DNA from: Lysobacter prati
Lineage (GTDB): Bacteria; Pseudomonadota; Gammaproteobacteria; Xanthomonadales; Xanthomonadaceae
Direction of reading: 5' to 3'
Length of the DNA: 64,000 nucleotides
Assembly (NCBI RefSeq): GCF_009765215.1
Contig: NZ_VLNV01000001.1
Span: 248,001-312,000 of the forward strand
The notes under the pieces were generated by a model. The model ran no database searches and had not been told where the DNA came from. It saw only the letters and a list, made by a program, of their open reading frames with translations. Made by a program: the position numbers and the translations under genes. The first letter of the stretch is position 1. Every line of letters starts with the position of its first letter. Of the stretch, positions 32,549 to 47,513 are shown one piece after another.

Positions 32549-33544
32549 TCAGGCCACCGCCACCAGGGTCCGCCCCAGCGAACCGCCAGCCAGCATCGAG
32601 GCGAACACCTCCGGCAGTTGTTCCAGGCGCACTTCGCGCATGCAGATGCGATCGAGGTGACGCGGCTTCCAGTCGCTCGCCAGGTGCTGCCATACCGCTT
32701 CGCGAATGTCGCGGGCGGTGCCGGCGGAGGCGACACCGAGCAGCGAAACACCGCGAATGATGAACGGCATCACGGTTGCGTCGAGATCGGCCGATGCGGC
32801 GAGACCGGCGCTGGCGACGTTGCCGTACGGCGTGGTCTGCGCCAGCAGGCTGGTCAGCATCGGTCCGCCGACGTTGTCGAGCCCGCCGCCGAAGCGCGCC
32901 GTTTCCATGGGCCGCGTGGTGGCGAGGGCGTCGCGCCCGAGTACCTGGCTGGCGCCGATGGCCTTGAGGTAATCGGCGTGCTCGGCCTTGCCGCTGACCG
33001 CATGCACTTCGAAACCGGCTCGGCTGAAGATGTCCAGCGCCAGCGATCCGACGCCGCCACTGGCACCGGTGACGGCAAGCGGGCCGAGTTCGGGCGTCTG
33101 CCGGTTCTCGGTCATGCGCAGCAGCGCCAGCGCGGCAGTGAATCCGGCCGTGCCCAGGATCATGCTCTCGCGCAGGCTCAGTCCCTTGGGCAGCGGGATC
33201 ACCCACTTCGCTTCCAATCGCGCGTACTCGGAGTAACCGCCGTCGCGCGTCTCACTGAGCCCGCAGCCGGTGACCAGCACTTCATCGCCTTCGCGAAATG
33301 CCGGATCGGTCGACGCCACGACATGTCCGGCGACGTCGATGCCTCCCACCAGCGGGAAGCGGCGCAGGATCTTGCCCTGACCGGTGCCGGCGAGGGCGTC
33401 CTTGAAGTTGACCGAGGAGTAGGCGGTCCTGATGACGACTTCGCCCGCGGCCAGGTCGTCGATCGATACCTGCTCGATGCCGCTGCGATAACCGGCGTCG
33501 TCGTTGTGGATGCGGAAGGCGTTGAATGAAGTCGGCATCGTCAT
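32549..33544 (-). CDS. Acrylyl-CoA reductase / quinone oxidoreductase, YhdH-AcuI family
   Basis: A 331-residue medium-chain dehydrogenase/reductase without the catalytic zinc ligands. Family motifs are YSSVNFKDALAGTGQGKI (about 41-58), PLVGGIDVAGHV, and the NADPH-binding GASGGVGSLALDI. AcuI/YhdH enzymes reduce acryloyl-CoA to propionyl-CoA, detoxifying a reactive intermediate. The start is ATG 33544 (MTMPTSFNAF) with GGAA 8 bases upstream; ATG 33538 is two codons later. A REP unit lies directly upstream at 33555-33582. It forms no obvious operon. Confidence 0.9.
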   Translation of the reverse strand: MTMPTSFNAFRIHNDDAGYRSGIEQVSIDDLAAGEVVIRTAYSSVNFKDALAGTGQGKILRRFPLVGGIDVAGHVVASTDPAFREGDEVLVTGCGLSETRDGGYSEYARLEAKWVIPLPKGLSLRESMILGTAGFTAALALLRMTENRQTPELGPLAVTGASGGVGSLALDIFSRAGFEVHAVSGKAEHADYLKAIGASQVLGRDALATTRPMETARFGGGLDNVGGPMLTSLLAQTTPYGNVASAGLAASADLDATVMPFIIRGVSLLGVASAGTARDIREAVWQHLASDWKPRHLDRICMREVRLEQLPEVFASMLAGGSLGRTLVAVA

Positions 33545-33554
33545 CGTCTTGATT

Positions 33555-33582
33555 CCGTCATCCCGGCAAACGCCGGGATCCA
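33555..33582. repeat. REP element
   Basis: CCGTCATCCCGGCAAACGCC followed by GGGATCCA, a member of the dispersed REP family, between the LOG gene and the AcuI-type gene. Confidence 0.8.
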
Positions 33583-33640
33583 GTGGGGATTTCAAACCAT
33601 GATATCCGCGAAATGTCGCGCTATCCCCCTGCGTCCATTG

Positions 33641-34234
33641 CTACCGCAGCGCCTTGCGCCGCTTCTCATCCATCCACTTCGATGCAGCGGCAGGCTGGTA
33701 CGCCTCCATCCAGGTCAGCATCGCGTCGATGTCGTCGCCGTGCCACAGATCATCTCGCTGGTCCGGATGCAGGAAGCGCTCGCTGACCATGCGGTCCAGC
33801 ATCGTGATCAACGGCTCGTAGAAGCCGTCCACGTCGAGGAAGGTGCAGGGCTTGTCGCCGATGCCCAGTTGGCGCCACGTCAGCATCTCGAACATCTCGT
33901 CGAGCGTGCCGAAGCCGCCGGGCATGGCGATGAAGCCGTCGGACAGGTCGAACATGCGTGCCTTGCGTTCGTGCATCGAGCCGACCACCTCCAGCTTCGT
34001 CACGCCCTTGTGCGCGACTTCCCAGTTGACCAGCTGCTCGGGAATCACGCCGATCACTTCGCCACCGGCGTTGAGCACGGCATCAGCAACGATGCCCATC
34101 AGGCCGACATTGCCGCCGCCATAGACCAGACCCAGCCCGCGCTTGGCCAGCTCGGTTCCAAGCGCGATCGCGCGCTCGGTGTAGATCGGTTTGGCTCCGG
34201 CGTTGGAGCCGCAGTAGACGCAGACGTTCTTCAT
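33641..34234 (-). CDS. LOG-family protein (cytokinin riboside 5'-monophosphate phosphoribohydrolase type)
   Basis: A 197-residue Rossmann-fold protein with the LOG signature PGGFGTLDE (105-113) and the upstream arginine-containing SMHERKARM segment (86-94). The N-terminus MKNVCVYCGSNAGAKPIYTE is typical. LOG enzymes release the base from nucleoside 5'-monophosphates; bacterial members are also annotated as TIGR00730 proteins, and most act on AMP or cytokinin nucleotides. Whether this one makes a cytokinin is not decidable from sequence. Start ATG 34234 is well placed. Confidence 0.92.
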   Translation of the reverse strand: MKNVCVYCGSNAGAKPIYTERAIALGTELAKRGLGLVYGGGNVGLMGIVADAVLNAGGEVIGVIPEQLVNWEVAHKGVTKLEVVGSMHERKARMFDLSDGFIAMPGGFGTLDEMFEMLTWRQLGIGDKPCTFLDVDGFYEPLITMLDRMVSERFLHPDQRDDLWHGDDIDAMLTWMEAYQPAAASKWMDEKRRKALR

Positions 34235-34277
34235 TTGGATGGATCCGGATTGCTGTGAATGATTGGTGGGGCGATGC

Positions 34278-35135
34278 TCATCGCGCGCGCAGCAGGACGG
34301 TGCCGGACATGCGCACCATCTCTTCGCGAAGGCGCCTGGGTTGCAGCCGCCGCAGCAGCTTCCACAGCCACACGTGCGGCGCGGTGCGATTGAGGCGCAG
34401 CGATTCGGTCCAGCTGGAGCGGAACTCGGCTTCCTCCCAGCCGAAAGGCGCGAAGAATGCAGTGCCTTCGGCGGGGCCAAACCGCAATGGAGCGTTGCCC
34501 TCGCGCAACTTCGGCGACCAGCGCTTCTCGAGGAACTTCAGCAGGCGCGGCGAAGCCAGGTCGGTCAGCCACCACCGTGCCTGTGCGAGGTCATGGAGGT
34601 CGGCGGCCAGCTCTGCGACGTGTTCCGCCTCGAGATAGATCAGCAACCCTTCGGTGATCACCAGCAGCGGGCCTTGCCCGGCTGCGTGCGCCAGGACCTG
34701 CTGGCGCACCGCGCGTTCGCGCAGGTCGGCGGCAATGAACTCGACGTCGCAGTTCGGTGTTTCGCTCGCCATGTGCCGGCGGAAGTAGTCGACCATCTCC
34801 GGCAGGTCGACATGCAGCCAGCGCAACGTCGCCGGCAGCGGCAGTCGGTAGGCGCGCGCGTCCAGGCCCGCGGCCAGGTTGAGGACGGTGGTCGCGCCCT
34901 GCTGCACGCAGCGCAGGATGATCTCGTCCATGACGGCCGTGCGCACGACCATCGGCCAGCTCATCGAGGTGCCCTGTGGCATGGCGTCGACGATGGCCTG
35001 GCCGCGTTCGCCGGCGAGGCGGCGTGCATACGGATCGCGGAAGATCGCGTCCGGCCGCTCGCTTTCCATGGCCCGGTAGACCGCCACCCAGGCGGCGGTG
35101 TCGGAGACGTTACGGATGGGATTCGCGTCGGCCAT
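34278..35135 (-). CDS. Class I SAM-dependent methyltransferase of the LCMT/Ppm1 (TIGR00027-like) family
   Basis: A 285-residue protein with the leucine-carboxyl-methyltransferase-like fold: NPIRNVSDTAAWVAVYRAME at the start, FRDPYARRLAG, the SAM-binding motif TTVLNLAAGLDARAYRLPLP and LVITEGLLIYLEAEHVAELA. In bacteria such proteins often modify small molecules or polyketides; the substrate here is unknown. Start ATG 35135 (MADANPIRN); a longer frame to 35174 would run into the lpd terminator. It reads away from that terminator and is followed 43 bases later by the LOG gene. Confidence 0.88.
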   Translation of the reverse strand: MADANPIRNVSDTAAWVAVYRAMESERPDAIFRDPYARRLAGERGQAIVDAMPQGTSMSWPMVVRTAVMDEIILRCVQQGATTVLNLAAGLDARAYRLPLPATLRWLHVDLPEMVDYFRRHMASETPNCDVEFIAADLRERAVRQQVLAHAAGQGPLLVITEGLLIYLEAEHVAELAADLHDLAQARWWLTDLASPRLLKFLEKRWSPKLREGNAPLRFGPAEGTAFFAPFGWEEAEFRSSWTESLRLNRTAPHVWLWKLLRRLQPRRLREEMVRMSGTVLLRAR

Positions 35136-35159
35136 GGTCCTGTCCTGTGCAGAAAAGCA

Positions 35160-35193
35160 AAAGGCCGCCAACACCTGCGTGATGGCGGCCTTT
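35160..35193 (-). terminator. Rho-independent terminator of the sucA-sucB-lpd operon
   Basis: AAAGGCCGCCA (35160-35170) pairs with TGGCGGCCTTT (35183-35193). Read on the minus strand the stem is followed by TTTTGCTTTTC, and it lies 35 bases after the lpd stop. Confidence 0.8.
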
Positions 35194-35227
35194 CGGCTCG
35201 ATCATTGCGACGAGATCGGAAGGCCGA

Positions 35228-36745
<1,518 letters not shown>

Positions 36746-36753
36746 TCAAGGCA

Positions 36754-37968
36754 TTACATGCCCAGCAGCATCCGGTGCGGATTCTCGAGCTGGTTCTTGA
36801 TGTCGACCAGGAACAGCACCGCTTCCTTGCCGTCGATGATGCGGTGGTCGTACGACAGCGCGATGTACATCATCGGCGCGGCGATGACTTGGCCGTTCTC
36901 GACGATCGCGCGCTCCTTGATGGCGTGCATGCCCAGGATTGCCGACTGCGGCGGGTTGACGATCGGCGTCGACATCAGCGAACCGAAGGTGCCGCCGTTG
37001 GTGATGGTGAACGTGCCGCCCTGCAGGTCGTCGAGGCCGAGCTTGCCGTCGCGCGCCTTCTTGGCGTAGTCGGCGATGCCCTTCTCGATGTCGGCAAAGC
37101 CCATGCGCTCGACATTGCGCAGCACCGGCGTGACTAGGCCCTTGTCGGTCGACACCGCGATCGAGATGTCGGCGTAGCCGTGGTAGATCACGTCGTTGCC
37201 GTCGACCGAGGCGTTGACCACCGGGTACTTCTGCAGCGCGTTGGCGGCGGCCTTGGCGAAGAAGCTCATGAAGCCGAGCTTGATGCCGTTGGCCTTCTCG
37301 AACTGCTCGCCCAGCTCCTTGCGCATGGCCATGACCTTGCCCAGGTTGACCTCGTTGAACGAGGTCAGCATGGCGATCGAGTTCTTCGACTGCATCAGGC
37401 GCTCGGCGATGCGGGCGCGGATGCGGGTCATCGGCACGCGCTCTTCCGGACGCGCGCCGCCGGCGGCGCCGACGCCCTTGCCCGAGGCGTAGTTGACCAG
37501 GTCTTCCTTGGTCACCGCGCCGCGACGGCCGGTGCCTTCGACCTGGGCCGGATCGATGCCCTGGGTGACGGCGGTGAAACGCGCGCCCGGCGGCAGTTGT
37601 TCGGTGCCGGCGACGGCGGGCTTGGCAGCCTCGGCCTTGGGCTGCACCGGCTGCGCTTCGGCGGTGGTGGCGGCGATGTTCTTGGCGTCGATCTTCTCGG
37701 CAGCGGCCGGTGCGGCGGCAGCGGCGACGGCGCCAGCCTCAACGATCGCGATCAGCTGTTCGCTGTTGACCGTGGTGCCTTCCGGAAACTTGATTTCCTT
37801 GAGCACACCATCGACCGGCGAGGGGACTTCGAGGACGACCTTGTCGGTTTCCAGGTCAACCAGGTTCTCGTCGCGCTTGACCGCGTCGCCGACCTTCTTG
37901 TGCCAGGTCGCGATGGTGGCGTCGGAGACGGATTCGGGCAGAACGGGAACTTTGATCTCGGTGCTCAT
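36754..37968 (-). CDS. sucB: 2-oxoglutarate dehydrogenase E2, dihydrolipoyl succinyltransferase
   Basis: A 404-residue core subunit that transfers the succinyl group to CoA. It has one lipoyl domain at 1-80 with lipoyl-lysine K43 ([13 protein letters not shown]), an Ala/Pro-rich linker, a peripheral-subunit-binding domain near 105-145 ([21 protein letters not shown] region), and the C-terminal catalytic domain with the HxxxDG motif in [12 protein letters not shown]. The motif and single lipoyl domain fit SucB rather than AceF. It lies between sucA (84-base gap) and lpd. Confidence 0.97.
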   Translation of the reverse strand: MSTEIKVPVLPESVSDATIATWHKKVGDAVKRDENLVDLETDKVVLEVPSPVDGVLKEIKFPEGTTVNSEQLIAIVEAGAVAAAAAPAAAEKIDAKNIAATTAEAQPVQPKAEAAKPAVAGTEQLPPGARFTAVTQGIDPAQVEGTGRRGAVTKEDLVNYASGKGVGAAGGARPEERVPMTRIRARIAERLMQSKNSIAMLTSFNEVNLGKVMAMRKELGEQFEKANGIKLGFMSFFAKAAANALQKYPVVNASVDGNDVIYHGYADISIAVSTDKGLVTPVLRNVERMGFADIEKGIADYAKKARDGKLGLDDLQGGTFTITNGGTFGSLMSTPIVNPPQSAILGMHAIKERAIVENGQVIAAPMMYIALSYDHRIIDGKEAVLFLVDIKNQLENPHRMLLGM

Positions 37969-38052
37969 GGGGTGCGTCCTAATGTCATTCCGAACGTAAT
38001 GAGGAATCTTGATGCCCGGGCGGCGATGGCGCAGCCCGGGGCGAGACGGTGG

Positions 38053-40884
<2,832 letters not shown>

Positions 40885-41104
40885 GATGGTGATCGGGAAA
40901 CTCGAGTGGGAGAAGGCGGAGGAAGCCTGGATTGCACGCTTGCGCGGCTATTCAGGCGCCAAGATTCGGAATTATAGCCCTTGGCTGGTGGTAAACGGCT
41001 AACACTTATGTCGAATCAGCCACTGCAGCCAAGCCCTGGTCAGATAGCGTTGGGTCGTCCGGGCGCTGCTTCAAGGCTGGGACCGGGGCATTGGTGCCTT
41101 GCCA

Positions 41105-42022
41105 TTACAGGCCCAGCGCGCGGTACTCGCTGCAAGGCCGGGCGCGTTCCCAGACCGGATCGAAGTGGGCACGCAGCTGGCGGCCGCGGGCCGGGTCGTC
41201 GAGCCGGGTCTCGCCGTCGAAGCGATGGCCGAGCGGGCGGTAGTACCAGCCGCCGTCGTCGTTGGCGACGTAGGCAGCGGGATAGTCGCGGTCCACGGGT
41301 TCCTCGATCGCGCGCAGGCCGAACGCGCTGGTCAGGCGCTGCGCGAGTCCGAGCAGTGGTGCGATGGCGCGTTGCGGCGCCGCCGGGTCCTGCAGCAGGA
41401 TCCGCACTTCACCGCCGGCCACGGCGAAGCGGCGCAGTTCGGCCAGGACCTCGGGCTGGTCGAACAGGCCGGGGTCGAGTTCGCGGCTGTAGATGCAAAG
41501 GCGCCGGCGCGCGCTGGCAATCACACCCACCGTGGCGGCGATGCCGGCATCGCGGCGCTCCACGGCATTGACGCCGTCCAGTGCCAGCTGCATTGACTGG
41601 TGGTCCAGGCCTGCCTCGACGAAACGCTCGCCGTAAGGCAGGAACCCCTGGCGGGCATAGAACACGATCGCCGGCACCTGCGCATGCAGGCTCACCGTCG
41701 GCCAGCGCAGTTGCCGGGCCTGCGACAGCAGGGCGCGCAGCAGGGCTTCGCCAACGCCCTCGCCGCGCCAGGCGGGCAGCACCGCCATGCGGCCGATGCG
41801 GTGATCGGGCGTGAGGCGGCCGGTGCCGATCGGCTCGCCCTGGCTGTCGCGGGCGATGACATGGACGCACAGTGGGTCCAGGGCGTCGCGCTCGATCTCG
41901 ACCGGCACGCCCTGTTCCTGGACGAAAACCACGTCGCGCACCATGCGAAGTTCGGCCATGGCCTGCTGGAATTCGACAGCCTCGACCCGGAACGCGCGGC
42001 CGGCCCGGCTCATGTCGTTCAT
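41105..42022 (-). CDS. GNAT-family N-acetyltransferase with C-terminal accessory domain
   Basis: A 305-residue protein. Residues about 5-150 form a GNAT domain with the acetyl-CoA loop IGRMAVLPAWRGEGVGEALLRALL and a FYARQGFLPYGERFVEAG end. Residues about 160-305 form an extra domain (RRRLCIYSRELDPGLFDQPEVLAELRRFA) that resembles the DUF7931-like extension of this family. Start ATG 42022 overlaps the RoxA stop by four bases (ATGA), so the two are translationally coupled. The substrate is unknown; coupling to a ribosomal-protein hydroxylase hints at a protein-modification role, which is inference. Confidence 0.85.
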   Translation of the reverse strand: MNDMSRAGRAFRVEAVEFQQAMAELRMVRDVVFVQEQGVPVEIERDALDPLCVHVIARDSQGEPIGTGRLTPDHRIGRMAVLPAWRGEGVGEALLRALLSQARQLRWPTVSLHAQVPAIVFYARQGFLPYGERFVEAGLDHQSMQLALDGVNAVERRDAGIAATVGVIASARRRLCIYSRELDPGLFDQPEVLAELRRFAVAGGEVRILLQDPAAPQRAIAPLLGLAQRLTSAFGLRAIEEPVDRDYPAAYVANDDGGWYYRPLGHRFDGETRLDDPARGRQLRAHFDPVWERARPCSEYRALGL

Positions 42023-43254
42023 TCTTCCTCGTCCGCCAGGACCAGTTGGTAGTGGCCGGCCTGGAGCAGGCCATACACGCAGTCGCGTCCGGCCTCGCTC
42101 AGTTCCGCATAGGTCGCGCCCTCGAGCACGGCCGCATTGGCGATCGCCGAGGCATCGGCGGCCGGCAACTCGTGCGACTGACCGGCGACAAACAGTTGCG
42201 AGGGCGCGCCCTTGCCGTGGCCACGACGCCAGGCCATGCGCGACCACGGGTGTCGGTGCAGGCCAGCATCGTGCTGCAGGTCCCATTCGATCTCGATGCG
42301 CGAGCGCGGATCGCCGCCGGGCTGGACATCGCCGGCGGCGCGATAGACGGTCATGAACCGGCCGAACCAGTCGCCGAGGCGATCGGGGTCGTTCATGCGC
42401 AGCATGTTCAGCGCCTCCACGGCGCGGTTCATGGCCGCCATGTCTATCTCGGCCGGGTCGGTTGCCGGCGCCAGGTCCGGATCGGCGTAGCGCAGCGCCT
42501 CGTCGGCATCGGCCGCGAGCGTGTCGACGAAGTCACCCAGCAGTTCTGCCGCCGACGGTGCGCGCATGCCGACGGAAAACGTCAGGCAGGCGTCCTCGGC
42601 AACGCCGTTGTGCGGCACGCCCGGCGGCAGGTACAGCATGTCGCCGGGTCCCAGCACCCACTCGTGGCTGGCGGTGAACTCGCTCAGCAACTTGAGCTCG
42701 ACGTCGTCGCGGAATCCCAGTGGCGGATTCTCGCTCGCATCGATCTGCCAGCGCCGATGGCCCTGTGCCTGCAGCAGGAACACGTCGTACTGGTCGACGT
42801 GCGCGCCGACCGAACCGCCCGGTGCGGCGAACGAGATCATGACGTCGTCGATGCGCCAGCGCGGCAGGAACGAGAACGCCGGCAGCAGCGCGGCGATGTC
42901 GCTGTCCCACTTGTCCATGTCCTGCACCAGCAAGGTCCAGTCCTGGTGCGGCATGGCTGGGAACTCGGCTTCCTCGAACGGGCCGTGGCGCAGCGTCCAG
43001 CGGTCGTTGGCACGATCGTGCATCACGATCCGCGACAGCGCGGCCTCTTCGCAGGCCAGGCCGGCGAGGTCTTCCGGCTGCAGGGGCGACTGGTAACCGG
43101 GGAACGCGTTGCGGATCAACAACGGCTTCTTCTGCCAGTAGTCGCGAAGGAAGCGCTCGGGCGTCATGCCCAGCGGCGGCATCGCCGTCGCGTCGATCTC
43201 GATGGGAGTTTCCTGCGGAGTCGGCTTCTTCGCCGCCACGGTCTTCTTGCTCAT
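42019..43254 (-). CDS. roxA: Ribosomal protein uL16 arginine hydroxylase RoxA (YcfD, JmjC-type cupin)
   Basis: A 411-residue Fe(II)/2-oxoglutarate dioxygenase; E. coli RoxA (373 residues) hydroxylates an arginine of ribosomal protein uL16. The iron-binding triad is visible: H152 and D154 (GAHVDQYDVFLLQ) and H215 (PPGVPHNGV). The C-terminal dimerisation and winged-helix region is present. The N-terminus has an extra basic MSKKTVAAKKPTPQETP tail. It overlaps the VOC gene upstream by four bases and the GNAT gene downstream by four, so the three form a tight translationally coupled operon. Confidence 0.9.
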   Translation of the reverse strand: MSKKTVAAKKPTPQETPIEIDATAMPPLGMTPERFLRDYWQKKPLLIRNAFPGYQSPLQPEDLAGLACEEAALSRIVMHDRANDRWTLRHGPFEEAEFPAMPHQDWTLLVQDMDKWDSDIAALLPAFSFLPRWRIDDVMISFAAPGGSVGAHVDQYDVFLLQAQGHRRWQIDASENPPLGFRDDVELKLLSEFTASHEWVLGPGDMLYLPPGVPHNGVAEDACLTFSVGMRAPSAAELLGDFVDTLAADADEALRYADPDLAPATDPAEIDMAAMNRAVEALNMLRMNDPDRLGDWFGRFMTVYRAAGDVQPGGDPRSRIEIEWDLQHDAGLHRHPWSRMAWRRGHGKGAPSQLFVAGQSHELPAADASAIANAAVLEGATYAELSEAGRDCVYGLLQAGHYQLVLADEEE

Positions 43255-43649
43255 GTTGTGATCTCGTTGTAGCCGCGGCCGCGGAACTGCAACAGGCACC
43301 AGCCATGCCCGAACGGGTCGGCGATGGTGACGATGCGGCCCCAGTCGGCTTCGCGGACGGCGCCTTCCTGTCGCGCGCCGGCGGCGACGGCCTGGGCCAG
43401 TGCGGCATCCAGGTCGTCGACCACCACGTCGCAATGGACGGGCGTCCAGTGTCGGTCGTAAGTGCGTGGATGGCCGCCGGCACCGGTGCTGCCGTCGGCC
43501 TTGTGCAACAGATAGATGGGAACTTCGGCGCCGAGCATCTCCACTACGGCATCACCGAAGCGGCGCGCCGGCTTCAGGCCGAAGGCGGCGATGTAGAACG
43601 CCTCGGCCGAGCGCAGGTCATCGACGTCGATGTTGAGGAGCAGCTTCAT
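43251..43649 (-). CDS. VOC-family protein (glyoxalase/bleomycin-resistance fold)
   Basis: A 132-residue protein with the paired beta-alpha-beta-beta-beta repeats of the VOC superfamily: LNIDVDDLRSAEAFYIAAFGLKPARRFG in the first half and HCDVVVDDLDAALAQAVAAGARQEGAVREADWGRIVTIADPFGHGWCLLQF in the second. Possible metal ligands include H and E residues at the usual places, but no substrate can be inferred. It starts the VOC-roxA-GNAT operon and overlaps roxA by ATGA. Confidence 0.88.
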   Translation of the reverse strand: MKLLLNIDVDDLRSAEAFYIAAFGLKPARRFGDAVVEMLGAEVPIYLLHKADGSTGAGGHPRTYDRHWTPVHCDVVVDDLDAALAQAVAAGARQEGAVREADWGRIVTIADPFGHGWCLLQFRGRGYNEITT

Positions 43650-43677
43650 CGCTCAGTTCCATGTCAGACCCGAATCT

Positions 43678-43781
43678 CCGTCATCCCGGCGAAGGCCGGG
43701 ATCCATCTTGCCTTTGATCTTGAGTTGCAGCCGTGAACGACAAGATCAAAGTGGGTCCCGGCTTTCGCCGGGACGACGGTG
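43678..43781. repeat. Inverted pair of REP elements between purB and the VOC operon
   Basis: CCGTCATCCCGGCGAAGGCC... at 43678-43710 and the inverted unit at 43744-43781 (...GGGTCCCGGCTTTCGCCGGG), separated by about 33 bases. Confidence 0.85.
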
Positions 43782-43785
43782 TGGT

Positions 43786-45186
<1,401 letters not shown>

Positions 45187-45220
45187 CTACTACTCCCGGC
45201 CATCCCGGTTCCCCGGCCCG

Positions 45221-45241
45221 TAATCCCGGCGGACGCCGGGA
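45221..45241. repeat. REP-like half unit
   Basis: AATCCCGGCGGACGCCGGGAG, a short member of the same hairpin family, in the purB-fumC gap. Confidence 0.6.
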
Positions 45242-45348
45242 GCCTCCCCGCAGCCCATCGGTGTTGTCACGATGACGCTACGCCTGGCGTGGTCGTCGTC
45301 GCAGCGAGCGGCGTAAGCTCAACCGATCAATCCCCCGGAGAGTCGGCA

Positions 45349-46770
45349 ATGGCCAGGCAGCGAGGCAGTGGCGCGCAATTCCGCACCGAACGCGACAGCA
45401 TGGGCGAGCTGCAGGTGCCTGCAGCGGCGCTGTGGGGCGCACAGACCCAGCGCGCGGTGCAGAATTTCCCCATTTCCGGCCAGCCGATGCCGCGCGAGTT
45501 CATCCGTGCACTGGGCCTGATCAAGGCTGCCGCAGCCCAGGTCAACGGCGGCTACGGCCTGCTCGGCAAGGGGGCGGCGCAGGCGATCCAGGCCGCTGCC
45601 CTGGCCGTGGCCCAGGGCGAGCACGACGCGCAATTCCCGATCGACGTCTACCAGACCGGATCGGGCACCTCCAGCAACATGAATGCCAACGAGGTCATCG
45701 CCACGTTGGCCTCCGCCGGCGGCCGGCAAAAGATCCACGCCAATGACCACGTCAACCTGGGCCAGAGCTCCAACGATGTGATTCCCACGGCGATCCGCGT
45801 GTCGGCGCAAGTGGCCACCGTCGAACATCTGCTGCCGGCGCTCAAGCACCTGCGCCGGACCATCGAGCGGCGCGGCAAGGCGCTGGGCAAGGTGACCAAG
45901 ACCGGGCGCACCCACCTGATGGACGCAATGCCGCTGACCTTCGCCCAAGAGTTTGGCGCATGGGCGTCGCAGCTGGCATCGGCGCAGGCTCGTATCGATG
46001 ACGCGCTCAAGCGCGTGCGACGCCTGCCCATCGGCGGCACGGCGATCGGCACCGGCATCAACGCCGATCCGCGTTTCGGCCGGGGCATGGCGAAGGCGTT
46101 GTCGACGCTCGCCGGCACGCGTTTCGAATCGGCGCAGGACAAGTTCGAGGGAATCGCCTCGCAGGACGACGCGGTCGAACTGTCGGGGCAATTGAGCACG
46201 CTGGCCGTGGCCCTGATGAAGATCGCCAACGACCTGCGCTGGATGAATTCCGGTCCGCTGGCGGGGCTGGGCGAAATTGAATTGCCGGCTCTGCAGCCGG
46301 GCAGCTCGATCATGCCGGGCAAGGTCAACCCGGTGATCCCCGAGGCGACCTGCATGGTCTGCGCGCAGGTCATCGGCCATCACGCCGCGATTACCGTTGC
46401 CGGCCAGAGCGGCAACTTCCAGCTCAACGTGATGCTGCCGCTGATTGCCTATGACCTACTCGATTCGATCCGGCTGCTGGGCAACGTGATGCGGCTGCTG
46501 GCCGACGATGCGATTGCGGGCTTGAAGGCGCGCCCTGAACGCGTCCGCGAAGCACTGGACCGCAACCCGATCCTGGTGACCGCGCTCAATCCCATCATCG
46601 GTTACGAGAAGGCCGCGGCAATCGCCAAGCAGGCCTACAAGCAAGGGCGGCCGGTGCTTGAAGTCGCGGTCGAAGTCAGTGGTTTGCCGGAGGCTGAGCT
46701 GCGCCAGTTGCTGGATCCCGCGGCGCTGACGCGCGGCGGGATCCATGAGGGCGCTGGCGGAGGCGGGTAG
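45349..46770 (+). CDS. fumC: Class II fumarate hydratase (fumarase C)
   Basis: A 473-residue TCA-cycle enzyme that hydrates fumarate to malate. Signatures are GSGTSSNMNANEV, THLMDAMPLTFAQEFGAW and the substrate-binding loop GSSIMPGKVNP (318-328). Class II (iron-sulfur-free, tetrameric) is clear from this set. A GGAGAG site precedes ATG 45349. An open frame extending upstream past 44098 is antisense to purB and is not part of the gene. Residues 1-10 are a short basic leader before the family start. Confidence 0.95.
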   Translation: MARQRGSGAQFRTERDSMGELQVPAAALWGAQTQRAVQNFPISGQPMPREFIRALGLIKAAAAQVNGGYGLLGKGAAQAIQAAALAVAQGEHDAQFPIDVYQTGSGTSSNMNANEVIATLASAGGRQKIHANDHVNLGQSSNDVIPTAIRVSAQVATVEHLLPALKHLRRTIERRGKALGKVTKTGRTHLMDAMPLTFAQEFGAWASQLASAQARIDDALKRVRRLPIGGTAIGTGINADPRFGRGMAKALSTLAGTRFESAQDKFEGIASQDDAVELSGQLSTLAVALMKIANDLRWMNSGPLAGLGEIELPALQPGSSIMPGKVNPVIPEATCMVCAQVIGHHAAITVAGQSGNFQLNVMLPLIAYDLLDSIRLLGNVMRLLADDAIAGLKARPERVREALDRNPILVTALNPIIGYEKAAAIAKQAYKQGRPVLEVAVEVSGLPEAELRQLLDPAALTRGGIHEGAGGGG

Positions 46771-46793
46771 GGAACAGTCCCGCCTGGGATCAC

Positions 46794-47459
46794 TCAGCGC
46801 TTTGCTTCTGCTGCTGCGGTGCTGGCGGTGTCGTGATCGCGGGTTTCCTTCCAGCAGTCATCGACATCGGACGCATCCATCGTCGCGTACGGCTTGAACT
46901 CCGGCAGCGCGACGGCCAGCTTCTGCTGCGAGTCCAGCATCGCCGGCAGGTGCGTGCACAGCTCCTTGGCGGCGGTGCGGACCTTGTCGGCTTCGGCCTG
47001 GACGCGCTTTTCGACGTCGTCGGTATTGCCGGTGAACACGCCCTTCAGCGATTCGGCCACGGCCTTGGTGGCCAGGTCAGCGCTCTCCATGCCGATGTGC
47101 ATACCTGCGGTGGCGACCGCGACGACGTAGCTGCGGTATTCCAGCAGCAACGTGCGCTGCGCCGGCGTTACCGCCACGGCCTTGCCATCGATGAGCAGGT
47201 CGCCCTTGGGCGTGATCTCGGCCTTCTTGCCACCGTTGTGCTCGTCTTTCGAGACGGTGATGTTGCCTTCCTTGATCTCTTTCTGCGCCTCGCCGATGGC
47301 TTCCTGGATCGCGGACGAAATGACCCCGGTGTCCTGCTTCTTTGCCGTCGGTGCATTCGCCGACGGGCTTCCCGGTGCGGGATTGGCGCCACAGGCAGCC
47401 AGGAGCGAGATGCCGCCGAGCACGGCGGCGAACAGTACGGTGCGGCTTGCGGCAATCAT
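46794..47459 (-). CDS. Lipoprotein resembling YggN/DUF2884 proteins
   Basis: A 221-residue predicted lipoprotein, with a signal peptide ending in the lipobox LLAAC (C23). The mature part includes DLLIDGKAVAVTPAQRTLLLEYR followed by two charged helices and a single additional cysteine pair (C in KELCTH and DDCWKE). This resembles DUF2884 (YggN) proteins, but the match is by eye. It is the last gene of the GntR/ABC operon, 54 bases after the GIN-domain gene. Function is unknown. Confidence 0.7.
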   Translation of the reverse strand: MIAASRTVLFAAVLGGISLLAACGANPAPGSPSANAPTAKKQDTGVISSAIQEAIGEAQKEIKEGNITVSKDEHNGGKKAEITPKGDLLIDGKAVAVTPAQRTLLLEYRSYVVAVATAGMHIGMESADLATKAVAESLKGVFTGNTDDVEKRVQAEADKVRTAAKELCTHLPAMLDSQQKLAVALPEFKPYATMDASDVDDCWKETRDHDTASTAAAEAKR

Positions 47460-47513
47460 TCGGAGCTCCTGGCTGGTGCGGGGGCGCGAGTGCGCCCCAC
47501 GCTTGTCGTGGAA

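Noticed and set aside
40885-41104. A gene or RNA in the 220-base gap upstream of sucA
   Set aside because: No plausible frame, hairpin or tRNA-like fold was seen; only likely promoter sequence.
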